Assembly (NCBI GenBank): GCA_963780655.1
Contig: CAWACP010000016.1
Coordinates: forward strand, 62,001 to 126,000
Length of the DNA: 64,000 nucleotides
Direction of reading: 5' to 3'
Origin: CAWACP01 sp963780655
GTDB lineage: Bacteria > Acidobacteriota > Terriglobia > Bryobacterales > Bryobacteraceae
The notes under the pieces are model-generated. The model did not search any database. It saw nothing but the letters and a program-made list of their open reading frames with translations, and was not told the origin of the DNA. The translations under genes were made by a program, and so were the position numbers. Below, one piece after another: positions 53,776 to 61,424 of this stretch (position 1 is its first letter; each line of letters opens with the position of its first letter).

Positions 53776-54329
53776 CTCATCTCCGGAACCAGGACCGGCC
53801 TGCCGTCCACCTCGCGCAGCCGGGCACTGAACCCGCGGCTTCGAACGATGTCGTAATCGTGTCCGGCGTCGCTCGGCCAGCAGGCAATAAACGCTAGCTC
53901 TGTCACGCCGGTGTTCGCCACCCGATGCGCGGTGTAGCCGGGGATGTAGTGGACCGTTCCTGGACGCATCGCCTCAAACCGGCAGGCCCCCGATTCGTCC
54001 ATCAGGATCAGGCCGCCCTCACCTCGAATGGTCGCGTAAAACTCGGCGCGATCGCGCGACGCGTGGAGATGGCCATGCGTCATGAAGTACTCGTCACCCA
54101 CCTTGCCTGGTTGAATCACCGTTGTTCCCCAGAACAGGCCTCCCGGCAGGCCTTCAGCCACGGGCGTCCAGTACTCCACCCGATACAGAATCGTATCGGG
54201 GTCTGCCGCGGCGGCGCCGGCGCGGTCAAGAAACAGATCTCCGATTCGCGAGAGCCGCGTGATGGCACATCCCACCTGCTCGCCGGAAAGAGTCCCCGTG
54301 GTCCAGTCAATGGTGATGGGCGATAACAC
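53772..54329 (-). CDS. cupin-type glucose-6-phosphate isomerase
   Basis: 185 residues, first gene of the minus-strand operon. It has the archaeal/PF06560 cupin PGI signature: YFMTHGHLHASRDRAEFYAT gives metal ligands H87, H89 and E96, with H135 in IPGYTAHRVAN. These equal the His-His-Glu-His set known from Pyrococcus PGI at nearly the same numbering. It interconverts glucose-6- and fructose-6-phosphate, and some relatives accept mannose-6-phosphate. Being co-transcribed with a mannosidase, it probably feeds released hexose into glycolysis. It is cytoplasmic, with no signal peptide. A good promoter lies 21-49 bases upstream. Confidence 0.88.
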   Translation of the reverse strand: MLSPITIDWTTGTLSGEQVGCAITRLSRIGDLFLDRAGAAAADPDTILYRVEYWTPVAEGLPGGLFWGTTVIQPGKVGDEYFMTHGHLHASRDRAEFYATIRGEGGLILMDESGACRFEAMRPGTVHYIPGYTAHRVANTGVTELAFIACWPSDAGHDYDIVRSRGFSARLREVDGRPVLVPEMR

Positions 54330-54349
54330 TTCCGGTAGCCTGTGCCCCG

Positions 54350-54378
54350 AGCATACACGACGCTTGTCCAGAATTCAA
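54350..54378 (-). promoter_or_regulatory. sigma70-type promoter of the isomerase/GH38 operon
   Basis: Minus strand TTGAAT (54378-54373), a 17-base spacer and TATGCT (54355-54350), 20 bases before ATG 54329. The -10 overlaps a TGCTCG half-site shared with the inverted repeat at 54429-54453. Confidence 0.65.
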
Positions 54379-54428
54379 GTGAAACGATCACAAGTACGGC
54401 ACCAATATGATCGGCTCAGGCACGAACG

Positions 54429-54453
54429 TGCTCGTTTGATAGCCACACGAGCA
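54429..54453. promoter_or_regulatory. inverted repeat in the divergent intergenic region (candidate operator)
   Basis: TGCTCGT (54429-54435), 11 bases, ACGAGCA (54447-54453): perfect seven-base arms with centres about 18 bases apart, ending eight bases before the -35 of the receptor gene. A further TGCTC follows at 54457. No regulator gene is adjacent. Confidence 0.5.
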
Positions 54454-54461
54454 TTTTGCTC

Positions 54462-54490
54462 TTGACAGACGGACAAATAGGCAGTATGTT
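54462..54490 (+). promoter_or_regulatory. sigma70-type promoter of the receptor gene
   Basis: TTGACA (54462-54467), a 17-base spacer and TATGTT (54485-54490) form a near-consensus promoter 68 bases before ATG 54559. It also rules out a start at 54493, which would give almost no leader and no signal peptide at the N-terminus. Confidence 0.75.
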
Positions 54491-54558
54491 CGATGCCAAG
54501 GCAGGGGTCTGTGCAATACGGCGGGCGAACCTTCCATGAAGAGGAATCGATCACCCTT

Positions 54559-57500
54559 ATGAACAGCAAAACGCGTTTACAAGTTCCGGGTCGGGCGGCG
54601 GTGCTGGCGCTCGTGTGCATCGCTCTTACCGTTCTGCCGATCTCAGCGCAATTCGACACTGGAACCATTGCCGGAACCATCACCGATCCAACGGGCGCGG
54701 TTGTTCCCCACGCCACCGTCACGGTGACGAATCAGGGAACGTCAGCGCAGACCAGCCTTCAGACCAGCGATTCGGGTAACTTCGTGGCCTCGGCTCTGCC
54801 GTTTGGAAACTATATCGTCTCGGCGACAGCAACCGGGTTCGCAACGGCTACGAGTCCGGTGATCGCCCTCAACGTCGGCGGCACCGTCCATGTGAACCTG
54901 AATCTCGCGGTGGCCGCAACCACTGAGAGCGTCGCGGTTACCGGTACTGCATCCACGGTGGATACCAGCAGCACCACCACCGGAGTGAATCTCAACACCA
55001 CTCAGGTGGAGAACCTCCCGGTGAATGGACGCGACGTAATGGACTTTCTGGAAGTGACCCCAGGCGCGGTGGCTACGGCCGGCGCCGGATTCCAGAACAG
55101 TGTGAACGGAATGGAATCGGTATTCACGGGCGTCAACGTTCTGCTGGATGGCGCGGACGCGACGCGCATCGACATCAACGGCACGCCCAACAACGAGGGC
55201 AACGAGGAAAGCCGGATCACGCGCGCCAGCGTCGACAGCATTCAGGAGATCAACGTACTGAACACCGGTTACAACGCCGAGTACGGACGCTCGCTGGGGC
55301 CGGTGGTCAACCTGATCACGAAATCGGGCAGCAACGAACTCCACGGAGAGCTGTTCGATTTCTTCCGCAACGAGGACCTGAACGCGAGGAACTTCTTCGA
55401 ACATGCGCCAGGAGAAGGGAAGCAGCCGTTCAAGTTGAACCAGTTCGGCGGAAACGCCTCCGGCCCACTGGTGAAGGACAAGCTGTTCTTCTTCGCGAAC
55501 TATGAGGGGGTGCGGCAGCACATCACCACATTCTCCGATTTCAACGAAACACCGAGCGCGCAACTTCGGGCGCAGTTCGTGGCGCCCATGCAGCCGATAT
55601 TGAACGACCTGCCCGAACTCCCGGCGAATCCCGTCGCGGTACCGGGCAGCGGCGGCAATCTGGATTTCTACAGCGCGGTGTTTCCGAATATTCTCAGCGA
55701 AAACACCGGATCGGTAAAGGTGGACTACAACATCACCTCGAACGACCGTCTGGCCATGCGCTACAACATCAACGATTCCGAGAGCGACATCACCTACGGC
55801 ATCAACCAGGGCCAGGTGGAGACCCTGCCTCTGCGGACACAGTTCGGCCGTATCGACGAGACGCACACATTCGGCCCGAGCCTGCTGAATGAATTCGGTC
55901 TTGCGGTGGACCGCTTCCATTCAGTGACCGGCACGGAAACGAAGCTGCCCATCATTCAGGGATTCTTCGTGAATCTCGGTTCCCTTCCGGGCACCGAGCT
56001 GTTTAACCAGCTCAACGCCAACACCTCATACCAGGTTCTGGAAGCATTGACCAAAACGGCGGGACGGCACACGTTGAAGTTCGGCGCCGACATTCGCGTC
56101 GTCCGCTCGAACACCCAGTTGAACGCGAACCAGACCTACTCATTCGGCAGCTTCTCCGACCTGGCGAACGACCGGCCCTTCACGCTCTCCACGCTGGGCT
56201 ACCCGATGCTCGGCCTGAACAATTCCAACTGGGACTTCTATGCTCAGGACGACTGGCGAGTGAAACCGGGGCTGACCATCAACTTCGGCCTGCGCTATGA
56301 ATACAACACGGTGATCAGCGAAGGGCACGGGCGCCTTTCCAATTTCGACGTCGCCACTCAGTCCTTTATCCCGTCGAGCGAAGGCGCGTATATGCCGGAT
56401 CGCAATAACTTTGCTCCCCGGCTGGGATTCTCCTGGGACCCGTTCAACAAGGGCAAGACCGTCATACACGGCTTTGGTGGAATCTTCTATCTGCCGATGC
56501 TGGTGGGCGCACTAAATTCGCTGTCGTCCAACATTCCGGCATACGCCGGCGAGAGCCTCAATGCGTTTCAGGTGGCGCTCGCATATCCGGAGCCGAACCC
56601 GCCGGTGATCGCGGGCGCTCAGAACACGCAGGCGTTTCTCAGGAACTCGCGCGACAGCTATAGCCAGCAGTGGCTCTTCGGCGTGCAGCAGGAGGTGCTG
56701 CCGCGGACGATTCTCGAAGTGAATTACACCGGAAGCAAGAACATGAACCTGCCGGCGGGCGCGGCGTTTGCGGGCCTCGAGGTGAATCCGCTGAATCCTC
56801 TCACCGGAACCCGCCCGTATCCAAACTTCGGCGACGAGCGCGTGCTCGGCAACTTCCTGCAATCGAACTATAACGCCATGCAGGTGCAGTTACGGCACCG
56901 CGCGGGACGGCTCAACTTCGATGCAAACTATACGTGGTCGCACGAGATCGACAACACGCTCAACGTTTTCGAGACGTTCGAGGACCCCTACAACTACAAT
57001 GCCGATCACGCCAGCGGCGATATCGATGTCCGCAACAATCTTTCCGCCGACGCGGTGTACAGCCTTCCCGATTTGAAGGGCTCGCATGGCTGGGTGCATG
57101 CGGTCTTTGGCGAGTGGCAGGCCAGCAGCATTTTCCAGGCGCGGTCAGGACTTCCGCTGAACGTCACTCTGGAGAGCGGCTTTTTTGCGCCGCCCTTCCG
57201 GCCGGACTACATCGGCGGAGGGTCGAACTACCTGTCCAATGCGCACTGGCCCGATTCCAGTCTGAATCCCGCGGTGTATGCCGTACCGGCGGATTACAAC
57301 CAGACCCTGACGGTTGGAACACTCGGACGGAACACGGCTCGCGGGCCCGCGTTTTATCAGTGGGATTTCTCCGCGATGAAGTACTTCCCGCTGTCCGAGC
57401 GGGTCAGGCTGCAGTTCCGCGCGGACTTGTTCAACATCCTGAATCACCCGAATTTCGGCAACCCGGATACCGGATTGTGCAGCGCCATCTCCCTGCCGAC

Positions 57501-57624
57501 CGCAACAGCAGGACCGGTATGCACGCCCAATCCGAATTTCGGCCGCAGCGGTTCAACCATCAGCAGCCTGGTCGGGACCGGGACATCGCGCCAGGCGCAG
57601 CTCGCGCTGAAGCTGATGTTCTGA
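54559..57624 (+). CDS. Oar-like TonB-dependent receptor, second mannoside locus
   Basis: 1021 residues from ATG 54559 (GAGGAA 12 bases upstream; signal peptide AAVLALVCIALTVLPISAQ). It has a carboxypeptidase-regulatory domain (FDTGTIAGTITDPTGAVVPH), a plug (LNTTQVENLPVNGRDVMDFL, YGRSLGPVVNLITKSGSNEL, HGELFDFFRNEDLNARNFFE) and a barrel ending RQAQLALKLMF. It is shorter than the other two receptors in the window (1193 and 1212 residues). It is divergent from the isomerase-GH38-glycosidase operon and shares its control region, so it probably imports the oligosaccharide those enzymes degrade. Confidence 0.9.
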   Translation: MNSKTRLQVPGRAAVLALVCIALTVLPISAQFDTGTIAGTITDPTGAVVPHATVTVTNQGTSAQTSLQTSDSGNFVASALPFGNYIVSATATGFATATSPVIALNVGGTVHVNLNLAVAATTESVAVTGTASTVDTSSTTTGVNLNTTQVENLPVNGRDVMDFLEVTPGAVATAGAGFQNSVNGMESVFTGVNVLLDGADATRIDINGTPNNEGNEESRITRASVDSIQEINVLNTGYNAEYGRSLGPVVNLITKSGSNELHGELFDFFRNEDLNARNFFEHAPGEGKQPFKLNQFGGNASGPLVKDKLFFFANYEGVRQHITTFSDFNETPSAQLRAQFVAPMQPILNDLPELPANPVAVPGSGGNLDFYSAVFPNILSENTGSVKVDYNITSNDRLAMRYNINDSESDITYGINQGQVETLPLRTQFGRIDETHTFGPSLLNEFGLAVDRFHSVTGTETKLPIIQGFFVNLGSLPGTELFNQLNANTSYQVLEALTKTAGRHTLKFGADIRVVRSNTQLNANQTYSFGSFSDLANDRPFTLSTLGYPMLGLNNSNWDFYAQDDWRVKPGLTINFGLRYEYNTVISEGHGRLSNFDVATQSFIPSSEGAYMPDRNNFAPRLGFSWDPFNKGKTVIHGFGGIFYLPMLVGALNSLSSNIPAYAGESLNAFQVALAYPEPNPPVIAGAQNTQAFLRNSRDSYSQQWLFGVQQEVLPRTILEVNYTGSKNMNLPAGAAFAGLEVNPLNPLTGTRPYPNFGDERVLGNFLQSNYNAMQVQLRHRAGRLNFDANYTWSHEIDNTLNVFETFEDPYNYNADHASGDIDVRNNLSADAVYSLPDLKGSHGWVHAVFGEWQASSIFQARSGLPLNVTLESGFFAPPFRPDYIGGGSNYLSNAHWPDSSLNPAVYAVPADYNQTLTVGTLGRNTARGPAFYQWDFSAMKYFPLSERVRLQFRADLFNILNHPNFGNPDTGLCSAISLPTATAGPVCTPNPNFGRSGSTISSLVGTGTSRQAQLALKLMF

Positions 57625-58036
57625 CCACCGGATTACCGCCGCGCGGCTCACCGTCCAGTAAACCGAAAAGCGCTTGCCGGTCCGGCGGTGCGGAGCGTGA
57701 GGGCTGGCCGTGGATCCAGAGATACGCGCCCGATGGTCGCGTGAATTGCCGTGGCCCTTCTGGTAGCCAGACTCATATGCTTTCTGTTCGTCGTCCTTTC
57801 TGAAGGGTCCCTTCTTCGCGAAGTGCTGCAACTGCGTCATGTAGCAGTCCCTTTGTGGGCGGCCTGCGACGAAGGGACCGCCAATAACGTCCCGAAAAGC
57901 GATAGTGCCGTGGCCAGTGCTGTCCCTGTCGCGGGGTCGGCGTGGCCTTGCGTCAGGCGGAACGGGGCGCCGGTACCATGGATTGTTACTGGCAGGCCGA
58001 TGTTCGGCCGCACGCCGGCGCATTCGTGCAACTCGC
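57625..58036. other. intergenic, no intact gene
   Basis: About 410 bases after the receptor gene. Open frames on both strands exist (for example a 172-residue minus frame at 57553-58071), but they show no family features and overlap each other. No T-rich terminator is visible after 57624. Confidence 0.4.
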
Positions 58037-58160
58037 ATGCAGCGCCACCGCATGCGCCTGGAGTTGGTCATTTGCGCCCGCGCGGTCTTCGACCTGAAGT
58101 ATCACCTGATCTGGTGGTTACCCGCCGTTACCGAAGTTGCGTCATAGCGCCTCGCGCCCA
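58037..58160 (+). mobile_element. IS200/IS605-type TnpA fragment
   Basis: From ATG 58037 the frame reads RAVFDLKYHLIW, the N-terminal strand of Y1 (HUH) transposases (consensus hAVFDLKYHLVWvTKYR). The frame then breaks: restoring one G in the TGGTGG at about 58113 continues as VVTRRYRSCVI, matching the next part of the family. The catalytic HUH and Tyr segments are missing. It is a small dead fragment; whether ends of the element survive nearby cannot be told. Confidence 0.5.
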
Positions 58161-58175
58161 TCCTGCCTTGATCTG

Positions 58176-58721
58176 TCAGGCCGCCGCCCCGGTGTCCTTC
58201 ACCGCCTCGATGTCCAGCGTAATGTCGACTTTCTCGCCAACCACCACGCCGCCACCCTCAAGTGGAATGTTAAAGTTCAAGCCCCAATCCTTTCGATTGA
58301 TTGAGGTTTTCGCGCTGAAGCCGATGCGCTCGCCACCCCAGGGGTCTTTGGTGCGGCCCAGGTACTCGACATCGAGCACAACCGGCTTCGCGACGCCGTG
58401 AACGGTGAAATCGCCGGTCACCTTGAAGCGCTCATCATCGATCTTCTCCACTCTCGTGCTTTTGAAAGTGATCTTCGGATAGTTCGCAACATCCAGAAAA
58501 TCGGGAGATCGGAGGTGATCGTCGCGCTGCGGTTCACGCGTGTCGATGCTGGCTGCTTCGATTTCTACCTCAACGCTGGATGCAGAATGATTGGCTTCAT
58601 CCACCAGTAGCGTACCCGACCACACTTTGAAGTAGCCGTTAACCTTCGAAATCATAAGGTGCCTCACAGAGAATGCGACATGCGAGTGCACCGGATCGAA
58701 ATTGAACTTTTCTAAGGCCAT
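58176..58721 (-). CDS. YceI family protein
   Basis: 181 residues from ATG 58721, with AGGAG five bases upstream. The family pattern is complete: FDPVHSHVAFSVRHLMISKV, GYFKVWSGTLLVDEANHSAS, VEIEAASIDTREPQRDDHLR, SPDFLDVANYPKITFKSTRV, GDFTVHGVAKPVVLDVEYLG and IGFSAKTSINRKDWGLNFN. YceI proteins are lipocalin-like barrels that bind a polyprenoid. There is no signal peptide here, so it is probably cytoplasmic, unlike E. coli YceI. It lies 61 bases downstream of the ACT-like gene in the same direction and may be co-transcribed. Confidence 0.92.
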   Translation of the reverse strand: MALEKFNFDPVHSHVAFSVRHLMISKVNGYFKVWSGTLLVDEANHSASSVEVEIEAASIDTREPQRDDHLRSPDFLDVANYPKITFKSTRVEKIDDERFKVTGDFTVHGVAKPVVLDVEYLGRTKDPWGGERIGFSAKTSINRKDWGLNFNIPLEGGGVVVGEKVDITLDIEAVKDTGAAA

Positions 58722-58782
58722 GATGCTCCTGAGCTTCAGATGCAACTGGCGCGGGGAGCGGTTCAGGACCGCCCGCGGCCTT

Positions 58783-59067
58783 TCACTCGGCGGCCACCGG
58801 CTCCAAAGGCCCGCGAACGCGCACAGCCACAGGGTCGAAATGATGCGCCGCGAGCAGCCGGCGGATCTCGTCGATCTGCCGCGACCAGGCCGGGAATTCC
58901 ACGATGACGTGAGCGGGACGATGATACAACTGCGGGTTTACGGGAAAGCTGGCCAGCGCGAGCGCCTCCAGCAGATCTTCCACATGCCGATGATCGGTGG
59001 AGATACGGATGGAAACCAGCGAGCCTTCGCGGCCGCTAATGGCCAGAGAGGCGGATGAATCGCTCAC
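58783..59067 (-). CDS. small ACT-like protein behind an attenuator
   Basis: 94 residues from GTG 59067, chosen because AGGAG lies five bases upstream; the ORF is open to 59097 without a ribosome site. Secondary structure reads as beta-alpha-beta-beta-alpha-beta: SLVSIRISTD, HRHVEDLLEALALASF, PVNPQLYH, HVIVEFPAW, RQIDEIRRLLAAHHFD, PVAVRVRG. This is the ACT topology, similar in size to IlvM-type regulatory subunits, but sequence similarity is too low to name it. A promoter, a leader of about 155 bases and a rho-independent hairpin precede it, typical for amino-acid-controlled genes. No catalytic partner gene is nearby. Confidence 0.65.
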   Translation of the reverse strand: MSDSSASLAISGREGSLVSIRISTDHRHVEDLLEALALASFPVNPQLYHRPAHVIVEFPAWSRQIDEIRRLLAAHHFDPVAVRVRGPLEPVAAE

Positions 59068-59099
59068 AAGCACTCCTTCTGCGGGCGATTCGGCCAAAG

Positions 59100-59131
59100 A
59101 AAAAACCCTCGGCGCTATGAGGGCCGAGGGT
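59100..59131 (-). terminator. intrinsic terminator in a leader (attenuator candidate)
   Basis: On the minus strand ACCCTCGGC (59131-59123) pairs perfectly with GCCGAGGGT (59113-59105), with a nine-base loop, followed by six T (59105-59100). It lies 33 bases before the start of the ACT-like gene and about 100 bases after the promoter, so it would cut transcription in the leader. A 13-codon frame with GTG at 59156 ends at TAG inside the loop (59117-59115). Confidence 0.75.
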
Positions 59132-59229
59132 CTGAAATTCGCGAAGACCGATTCACCTTTAGCACTTTTTATCGTGGTTGCAATTAGCTGACTCCGAGAC
59201 AGGAGCCTAAATCAATCCACGTCACATAT

Positions 59230-59258
59230 ACATTAGCACGATGGCGGTCTTAGTTCAA
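59230..59258 (-). promoter_or_regulatory. sigma70-type promoter of the attenuated unit
   Basis: Minus strand TTGAAC (59258-59253), 17-base spacer, TAATGT (59235-59230). The start of transcription would be near 59223, giving a leader of about 155 bases. A short frame with GTG at 59225 reads VTWIDLGSCLGVS and stops at 59184; it could be a leaderless leader peptide. Confidence 0.6.
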
Positions 59259-59520
59259 GACTCGTAGTTTTACCTGTTTTACCTGCGCAGACGTCGGTGA
59301 CGGTTTCAGGAATCAGCGCGGCAGGGAGTTTGGCGCGGACCTGCCCCACCAGGTCCCGCTGCGCGTTGCGCAGAACACCCGTGCAAACGCGAGGAACCCC
59401 GGCCCTGCTCCGGCAGGCGCAGGCCGGGCGTGCGTATCAGCGGCCCGAATGAGTCTGTCGTCCCGGCTTGCTCCAGTCCGCGTCACACGTTCGTCAAGAC
59501 CATCCAGCTGTTCCCCCTAA
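59259..59520. other. intergenic, remnant suspected
   Basis: About 260 bases between the attenuated unit and the caspase-like fragment. A minus-strand frame near 59290-59370 reads VLRNAQRDLVGQVRAKLPAA and looks protein-like, but has no start and no recognised family. It may be part of the decayed cassette upstream. Confidence 0.3.
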
Positions 59521-59679
59521 CTAGGAGCGCGCATCCACGAACGACGTGCTGAGAACGATCTTCTGCACGCCCTTGTCAAGCATCGTCCTGGCGATCTGCA
59601 GCGCCCATGATCCGACCGGGCCAACATTCAGCTCCGGGCCGGAATAGGCCTCAATCGCGACGATCCAGGCAACCGACAT
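59521..59679 (-). pseudogene. N-terminal fragment of a caspase-like (C14-type) protein
   Basis: 52 residues from ATG 59679, which shares one base with the TGA of the upstream hydrolase. MSVAWIVAIEAYSGPELNVG followed by WALQIARTMLDKGVQKIVLS has the first strand, helix and second strand of bacterial caspase-like domains (I-V/G-I-x-x-Y ... A ... L ... G-V ... I-x-L). It then ends at TAG 59521, before any catalytic His or Cys could occur. It is probably the stump of a two-gene cassette with the alpha/beta hydrolase. The assignment is tentative. Confidence 0.35.
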
Positions 59680-60833
59680 CAATTGCTCCCGGCGAGGCGC
59701 GCGGTCGCTTTCCATACCTGTTCGTCGTTATGCCAGTATGCGCTGTGCGACTCCGGAAATGGCTGGCCATTGTCCACCTGCACGTCGGTAACGCGTCCGG
59801 GAAATGCAGGTTCGGCCTTATAGCTCAGGAAATCGGAGCGATCGTAGACAGTAAGCCAGCTCTTCGGGAGCGTGTCCGGAAGACCTTCGCCGAAGACGCG
59901 CGACACGAGCGTGTCAATTTCGTAGAAGTATGGCGATTGCGATCCGGCTGTAATTAGCCGCTGTACCGGTCCCGCGCTCGGGTACTCTTCGGCGTCTTAC
60001 TTCGAGGCCAGCCAGTCCACCGCCGCGATTCCTCCCAGACTGTGCGCCAGAATGATCGTCGCGGAAGTCTTCCTCACTCGATCCGCGATGAAGTTGCGGA
60101 TCTCCGCGCCACGCGATTGATAGCTAACGATATCGCCAATCGCGGGCGTGGTGAGGTCGGAAAGTCCGCCACGCCGGCGGCTGCCGAAGTGCGTCATACG
60201 TTCCAGCAGCCAGTTGCGAATACCTAATGGAGGTCCTCCAAGCGGCTCGACCAGCGCGTCTTTGAGGCGGTCGCGCTGCGGGCCTGCCAGGTTCGGATAC
60301 GCTTGTTCCCGAGGGCGGCACTGGTATGCCGCCGTGATCGCGCGCGACACCTTTTCCGACACAGCCGCAGGGCTGGCAGTGATCGATTCAATCACGAATC
60401 CCCATTCCGGACCAGCGCCAATTTCCATAATGAAGTCCGGTCACAGATCCCCTGCCGACCACTCCCTCAGCAGGCCTGTGATTTGTGGGTTTGTTGCCAG
60501 TGGCGGGATCAGGCCGAAGATCCTGATCCCCGGGAATCTCGCCAATGCCTCCTCCGGCAGGACCCGCAGCTCCAGAAGCGGATCGTCTGAAAGCAGAAAC
60601 CATCGCGCGCGACTTGCCTGGTCCTGACCACTGAACGCATCGCCGGTTCTGGTGTAGTCGGGAATCGTCGCCCCGCCGCGATTCAGTGGCGCCCCGAAGG
60701 CATCGCCCCACGCACACGCATGAACCGTAAAACCCGGGAGGTAGCGCTCGGCTTTGCGCGAAACAAGCTCAAACAACCGGTTCCATGCTTCACCACGCAC
60801 GCCAATTCCATGGACAAAAAGAACATCGGGCAT
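59679..60833 (-). pseudogene. alpha/beta-hydrolase-like gene interrupted by two in-frame stops
   Basis: A single reading frame of 385 codons from ATG 60833 (GGAG seven bases upstream) to TGA 59679, broken in phase by TGA at 60443-60441 and TAA at 59999-59997. It reads VLFVHGIGVRGEAWNRLFEL (oxyanion HG), a long lid region, SATIILAHSLGGIAAVDWLA (nucleophile elbow G/A-H-S-L-G), RLITAGSQSPYFYEIDTLVS, TVYDRSDFLSYKAEPAFPG (acidic residue) and PFPESHSAYWHNDEQVW (His). Because no frameshift is needed, the stops look like plain nonsense mutations in a once intact hydrolase. The caspase-like stump follows directly. Confidence 0.7.
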
Positions 60834-61313
60834 CGGCTCGCTCCATTATGGCCTGCAATTATTGACAGGAAACGTCGACTACCGATGGCCGACGGGGCGC
60901 CGGAACCTCAGATACCGCGGAAGAGCGCTTCACGAGCGTTCACCAGGTTCACCAGACGCTTACGTCCGGGATCACTGGGCGATCTGGCGAGTTTGGGGCG
61001 CAGCAGACGGGCATAAGTTCTGTAGAAGAACAGCGCGATGCGCAGGCGTATCGGGTGTGAGCTGATGGCGGTGGCTGTGCGGGATGCGTTCTGACCGCCA
61101 CTCAGTCACCATTCGCTGCGGTTGGCGGCATGAAGCGTGCGGATGATCGGTGAATGCTACGATGGAGACTGCATGACGCAAAGCTGCATCAGCGGATGCC
61201 CGGTCGGCGCGACCCTGAAAGCGCGCGGGAGCGGGCATAGTCCGGGGCTGTCCAGCACATTTCCAGCACACAGCCTCGACACGCCAGGGCGCTGATGCCG
61301 CTAAATTACGTGA
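60834..61313. other. intergenic, no gene recognised
   Basis: 480 bases between the decayed hydrolase and the tRNA. Frames on both strands are short and unconvincing. The segment around 60980-61260 is rich in short C/G-ended repeats such as CCAGCACA, but no hairpin with a T-tract or promoter consensus stands out. Confidence 0.35.
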
Positions 61314-61389
61314 GCCACCCTAGCTCAGCTGGTAGAGCGGCTGATTCGTAATCAGCAGGTCGCCGGTTCGATCCCGGCGGGTGGCTCCA
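61314..61389 (+). tRNA. tRNA-Thr(CGU)
   Basis: 76 bases folding as a complete cloverleaf: acceptor GCCACCC/GGGTGGC, D arm GCTC-AGCTGGTA-GAGC, anticodon stem GCTGA/TCAGC with loop TTCGTAA (anticodon CGT), variable AGGTC, T arm GCCGG-TTCGATC-CCGGC, discriminator T and encoded CCA. It reads the threonine codon ACG. Confidence 0.95.
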
Positions 61390-61393
61390 TCTA

Positions 61394-61424
61394 TGTGCCC
61401 TATAATCAGTCGATTATGGGCACA
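61394..61424. repeat. inverted repeat just downstream of the tRNA
   Basis: TGTGCCC-T-ATAAT (61394-61406) pairs with ATTATGGGCACA (61413-61424), with one bulged T and a six-base loop. It could be the tRNA transcript terminator or a recombination-related site. The left arm also contains TATAAT. Confidence 0.5.

Noticed and set aside
57751..58401. 216-codon plus-strand frame
   Set aside because: Its second half is the complement of the YceI gene and its first half has no start signal; only the short TnpA-like stretch inside the region is kept.
60441..60443. Internal TGA of the hydrolase as a selenocysteine codon
   Set aside because: A second in-frame stop (TAA at 59997) exists, there is no selenocysteine-type hairpin after the TGA that I can see, and the site is not near the active-site motifs. 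Plain nonsense mutation is simpler.
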